Below, piece after piece: positions 59,447-64,000 of a DNA stretch of 64,000 nt (the first letter of the stretch is position 1; each line of letters starts with the position of its first letter). The notes under the pieces were generated by a model. That model was not told the origin of the DNA. It made no database searches and was given only the letters and a program-made list of their open reading frames with translations. The stretch comes from Opisthocomus hoazin (lineage: Eukaryota > Chordata > Aves > Opisthocomiformes > Opisthocomidae): NCBI RefSeq assembly GCF_030867145.1, contig NC_134434.1, forward strand, positions 3,968,001 to 4,032,000, in the 5' to 3' direction. A program made the translations under genes and the position numbers.

Positions 59447-60385
59447 GAATCACAGAATCACAGAATGGTAGGGGTTGGAAGGGACCTCTGTGGGTCATCT
59501 AGTCCAACCCCCCCTGCCAAAGCAGGGTCACCTACAGCAGGCTGTACAGGACCTTGTCCAGGCGGGTCTTGAATATCTCCAGAGAAGGAGACTCCACAAC
59601 CTCCCTGGGCAGCCTGTTCCAGTGCTCCGTCACCCTCAGAGGGAAGAAGTTCTTCCTCATCTTCAGACGGAACTTCCTCTGCTTCAGTTTGTGCCCATTG
59701 CCCCTTGTCCTGTCGCTGGGCACTACTGAAAAGAGCTTGGCCCCATCCTCCTGACACCCACCCTTCAGATATTTGTAAGTATATATTAGGTCCCCTCGCA
59801 GCCTTCTCTTCTTCTGGCTGAACAAGCCCAGCTCCCTCAGCCTCTCCTCGCAGGAGAGATGTTCCAGTCCCCTCACCATCCTTGTAGCCCTCCGCTGGAC
59901 TCTCTCCAGTAGCTCTTCATCTTTCTTGAACTGGGAAGCCCAGAACTAGACACAGTACTCCAGATGAGGCCTCACTAGGGCAGTGTAGAGGGGAAGGAGA
60001 ACCTCCCTCGACCTGCTGGCCACACTCTTCTTGATGCATCCCAGGATCCCATTAGCTTTCTTGGCAGCCAGGGCACACTGCTGGCTCATGGTTAACCTGT
60101 CGTCCACTAGGACACCCAGGTCCCTCTCCACAGAGCTGCTCTCCAGCAGGTCCACCCCAAGCCTGTACTGATGCATGGGGTTGTTCCTCCCCAGGTGCAG
60201 GACCCTACATTTGCCTTTGTTCAACCTCATCAGGTTCCTCTCTGCCCAACTTTCCAGCCTGTCCAGGTCACGCTGAATGGCAGCACAGCCTCCTGGTGTA
60301 TCTACCACACCTCCCAGTTTGGTGTCATCAGCAAACTTGCTGAGGGTACATTCTAACTCTTCATCCACGATGTGGACCCAGCTGT
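59447..60385 (-). mobile_element. CR1 LINE, 5'-truncated, fairly young, upstream of gene B
   Basis: Read on the minus strand it encodes the reverse transcriptase C-terminal part with the [11 protein letters not shown] segment (FADD catalytic motif) at about 60,330, then GLGVLVDD-type and [14 protein letters not shown] segments, and ends in CR1 3' repeats (tandem ATTCTGTG at 59,447-59,470). One in-frame stop lies near 59,946. The 5' end is truncated, so it cannot move on its own. Confidence 0.9.
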
Positions 60386-60514
60386 GTAACAGGCAGGAGG
60401 CACATGGCTGGGCAGCTCTGGGCATGCAGGCAGCCGATGGAAGGTATTGTTTGAAAGGAAAGCAGCCAGTGACTTGAGGTGTCTTCAGATGTGGACAGTC
60501 ACTCAGCAGTGCTT

Positions 60515-60925
60515 AGGGACTGAACTTAGTGTCAGTAGGTCCCCATAAGCCAGTGCTAGAAACCTAAAGTCCCTCAGTGATCTTAGCGGCCCCTTGCTGG
60601 ACTCCAGTAGTTCTATATCTCTGTTATACTGGGGAGCCCCGAACTGGACACAGCACTTCAGGTGTGGCCTCACCAGTGCCGAATCAAGAGGAAGGATCAC
60701 CTCCCTCGACCTGCTGGCAATATTCCTCCTAATGCAGCCCAGGCCACTGTTCACCTTCTTTGAGGCAAGGACATATTGCTGGCTCATGTTAAACTTGGTG
60801 TCCACCAGGACTACCAGGTCCCTTTTTGCAAAGCTGCTCCTCAGCTGGTCAGCACCCAGCATACACTGGTGCATGGGGTTATTCCTCCCCAGGTCCAGAG
60901 CTTTGCACTCTCTTCGCACTATTGG
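60515..60925 (-). mobile_element. Older CR1 LINE fragment adjoining the previous one
   Basis: Minus-strand translation shows the same ORF2 region ([34 protein letters not shown]) but more diverged, and it stops near AYGDLL without a CR1 3' end. It overlaps the same part of the CR1 consensus as the neighbouring element, so it is a separate insertion rather than a continuation. Confidence 0.82.
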
Positions 60926-62972
60926 ACCCAGTATTGACCTCTGGATTTTGCCTAACCAGTACCCAGCTGCACACTATCCTTAACATAGACAACACTTTGT
61001 TTTAAATGTGCCCTAGCAATTGCAGAACGAGAAAGACTTCAAGTCTTACTGCCATGTTTACCAGTATTGCTAACTGAGTAAACGAAATCATGTGTGGACT
61101 TCCAGCTAAAGACCCCCTGTGACATTAAAGCAAAGCAACTAAGAGGTACACAGGTACCTCTACATTCCTCCAGTAAACTCCACGCTTTGCATACAGAGTG
61201 AGATGCCTATAGGTTCAATACAATGTCCACAAAGGCAAGAATACATATGCTGGCTTAAAGACCAAACCGTTTGCCATCTGCTTCAGGGACTTGGCCTTCA
61301 CTATCTCAAATATTGGACTATCCAGTTCACTGAAGCTAGCCTCTGCTTGATCCTTGGAGGAGCATCTGGATGATGGGACTACCAGCCAGCAGGATCTGCT
61401 TCTAATAGTGGTTCTGGCCCACTCTGACTGAAGCTGTTATTAATATGGGGCCATAACAACCACGTGGAAATATGCATCCTGAAGGTGGAGGGGTAGGAGC
61501 TTGTGTCCCCATTCAGTAAAAGAACTAGCATCATTATCTTGAACGTGTGAATCTGGCAGCTTTCCTATCACCAGAAAGAATCACCACATTCCTTGACACA
61601 AAGAAATGGCAGCTATAGTGCTATTCCATTGAAATGGGATGGAGAAGGTTCCTTGTCCCCAGAGCCAACAGGAAAGAAACTTTCTGCCAATCTATTCTAC
61701 TTGGTCTGAGACTGCAACCTTGGACTCTGACAATCCAGGCATGCTATGTCTATGGTCACCGCCTTCGAAGGGAAAGCAACCTTGCATACAGAGGAATGAT
61801 ACAGGATTTACACAAAAGAACTCAGAAAACTGCAGTCAGTCACATCCTACAAGGAAGACTGGGAATGCTGCCTGGTTGCCCAGGGTGTAGAGGGGCTGCA
61901 GGACATACTGTCCCATCTAACCCTGCATCAAGTGCTGCAGGAGGTCCTACTTTGGCCAAAGGTTTCTATTGGCATATGCAAATCTACAGGGTGAATATAT
62001 ATGCTGGCTTAAGTTCAGAGAAGAAGAAAATACTGTTACTGTGGATCCCTAATTTGAATTTCTGTGCCCACTAGAAGTATTGACCTATGTCTACATTAAG
62101 AGCTCTGTATCAGTACCTCAGCATAAACCCCAAAGTTAGCATAATGTGACTATGAAAGGTGCTTGGTATCAACCATTCAAGACTCTAAAGGACTACTGAA
62201 ATCTAGCTAAATTTTTCAGAATGGTGTATATGGAGATGTGGCCCTCATGCTAAGAACAATATGCATACTGAGTTCAGCTAAAACTTATGTACATTATATT
62301 AAATAACAGTACTTCCACCATGAAGCGGCATTTATAGATGAGACCAAGTGTGTCTGCTTACTTTTCTGGCGGCTGCACTGTAACACAAAATAATCCTGGT
62401 GACTTAGACTGGCAGGGGTGAAGGGGCCTGACTGAATTCAGCATTAAACAGTCCAGCGCCATTCAAACTGAGTATCAAAGCTATTCTAGAAACTCCTCTG
62501 GAAGAACCAGCATTAGAAAAACTCTTTCAGACATTCAGAACAAGAAGATAAACGTTAAAACATCAACTACTTTCACTTGAAAACTCTAAATTTAGATCCA
62601 TTTCCTTTTTACACCTTTTGCATTAACTACATAAGACATAAAAACAAGAACCTAACATTCGGTGTTTTCAGTAGATGTTTTTAAAATATATTTTTGAAGG
62701 GAATTATGAGCTAAAGCAATGGCAGCTTTAACAGCACGTGTAGTGAACACAGGTAGTATATAACTCTCAGTGGATGACTACAGGGGAAAGACATCCAGCA
62801 ATTGGACTAAGTTTGTGGAGGCTGGAAGAGGAGGCAGAAGAAAGTGGAAAAAAGGTTGGGAGAATAACCTAGCATTCAGTGTTTTAGCATATGACATCAA
62901 GCTCATGAAGAGAAAAATTACGTGTTTGGTCAGCTGTCATAAGCATCCCTGAAAAGGATTCTAACCTACTGA
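60926..62972. other. Non-coding DNA upstream of gene B
   Basis: Only short ORFs without recognisable domains. No MYH exon and no clear repeat family. Confidence 0.55.
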
Positions 62973-63470
62973 GCATCTGGTTTGGATTTGTTTTAATTTA
63001 TACAGCTCATCTATCCCACCCAGCTATCACTTGTATCACACTGGCATAGTGGCTTCTTACAAAGAAGCAGTCTCTAATCTGAAGTAGACTATCCAGATTT
63101 CACTGTAGTTTAACTCTGCAGATCCCACTGCATTACATCAGGGAAAACTCCGCCCTGTTTCCTGTATCCAGGCGCAGCCAAGGAGAAATCTGTCTAGGAA
63201 GGAATCTGTTGGAAGCAGTGCAAGTGCCTCCATGCGAAAAGAAGAACGCAATGTTTCCCACCAGCCATTAATTTTCTGTCAATTCTATTTCTATCTCTGC
63301 AGGGCTGGACTCCACTGGAACCAGAAGAAAGCCACAGCACAGTTAAAAGAGAAGAGGCAGACTGAAAGCCATCTCTGGATACAGACTGCCCTGCACAGCA
63401 ATGCGGTGTCGGCAAGGCGCACATTCCCCATGGAGGAGAAAGGATTCAGTTGTGCTGAAAATAGATCCTT
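62973..63470. promoter_or_regulatory. Distal conserved module of gene B, 5.7-6.2 kb upstream
   Basis: Counterpart of 24,826-25,325, moved further from its promoter by two CR1 insertions. The pyrimidine tract and CTGCAG are kept at about 63,290-63,302. The sequence has diverged more than the coding blocks but is still clearly alignable. Confidence 0.48.
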
Positions 63471-64000
63471 CTTGAGACAGAGATCAGGCAGCTGCCTCCC
63501 TTTCTGCCGGCCCTTAAGATGTGTATTTTCTTCTCCTGATCCCTGTGGTTAGCTGAGAGACAAGGAGTGAGAAGGCACTTTTCAGCTAAGCAGCACAGCC
63601 AGGCTGGGGAGGGGAAGTGGCATTGCCTACAGGCTGCTGTATGTTGGCTGGTGGGAACCTCCCTCTCATGCGTGTTCAGGGTGGTCAAGCTCATGAACTG
63701 GAAACACGAGAATGTACCTGGATGGCACGAGATTTTGCAGAAGGAGCAGGAATCTTTTGCTGCAGTCTGGTGATCCCCAATCTTTCACCCTGGTAACTAC
63801 TCTCAGGCCCTCCGCTCCTCTAACTAGAACACACTGCCCTCCAAGAGGAAGATCTTCGGGGTTATGGCGGATATGAGTGCTCTCACTGCAAACAGGATGA
63901 ACCTAGTACCATGTGGTGCCAGAACTGTGGTCAGCTGGTTGTAGGAAGCTATTATCCCTTTTACTTGACACTCATCTGAAATGGTTTGTCCAGTTTTAAG
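63471..64000. other. Right edge of the window, non-coding as far as visible
   Basis: No exon or repeat recognised. A plus-strand stretch near 63,870-63,960 reads CSHCKQDEPST-like with several Cys codons and could be chance; the window ends before it can be judged. Confidence 0.4.

Noticed and set aside
63840-63960. Cysteine-containing plus-strand translation that looks faintly like a zinc-ribbon
   Set aside because: Short, interrupted, and cut by the window edge; no spacing pattern that I could defend.

Overview
The window is animal genomic DNA, most likely from a galliform bird close to chicken. Intron-rich muscle myosin genes sit next to several 5'-truncated CR1 LINEs, including a young copy that still encodes the C-terminal part of its reverse transcriptase; CR1 is the dominant avian retroelement. 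There are no bacterial or viral genes, CRISPR arrays or RNA genes that I can support.

The content is two complete tandem fast-skeletal-type myosin heavy chain (MYH) genes, both on the minus strand. Gene A runs from about 21,310 (TATA-box promoter, non-coding exon 1) to about 4,060 (poly-A signal 4,079-4,084). Gene B runs from about 57,290 to about 37,785 (poly-A signal 37,803-37,808). Each has 2 non-coding 5' exons and 38 coding exons. I placed every exon boundary by hand. All coding exons have the same length in the two genes except the last, giving open proteins of 1941 aa (A) and 1940 aa (B). Both keep the P-loop, switch I, switch II, loop 2 lysines, SH1/SH2 cysteines, lever arm and full coiled-coil rod. 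I recognise the family but cannot say which avian MYH1-type isoform each is.

Layout: 1-4,060 is the 3' flank of A, CpG-rich at its left end. 4,060-21,310 is gene A. 21,310-33,290 is the A promoter and upstream region, with one CR1 and a distal conserved element. 33,290-37,785 is the 3' flank of B, CpG-rich at its left end and a near-copy of 1-4,060. 37,785-57,290 is gene B, with a CR1 in intron 15. 57,290-64,000 is the upstream region of B, with two more CR1s and the B copy of the distal element.

The most interesting structure is the mosaic identity between the two genes. Long blocks, introns and intergenic DNA included, are almost identical, and they alternate abruptly with introns that cannot be aligned at all. 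This is the signature of repeated gene conversion, which is known in avian fast MYH clusters. One block edge in gene A (8,759/8,760) left a second copy of the start of exon 30 with its own splice acceptor, a molecular scar of an imperfect exchange. Both genes also share a non-canonical GC-AG intron (intron 26), an isoform-specific tail piece that stands out inside homogenised DNA, and paired upstream elements that look like duplicated muscle regulatory modules. I found no previously undescribed multi-gene system; the novelty candidates are recombination scars and regulatory modules.
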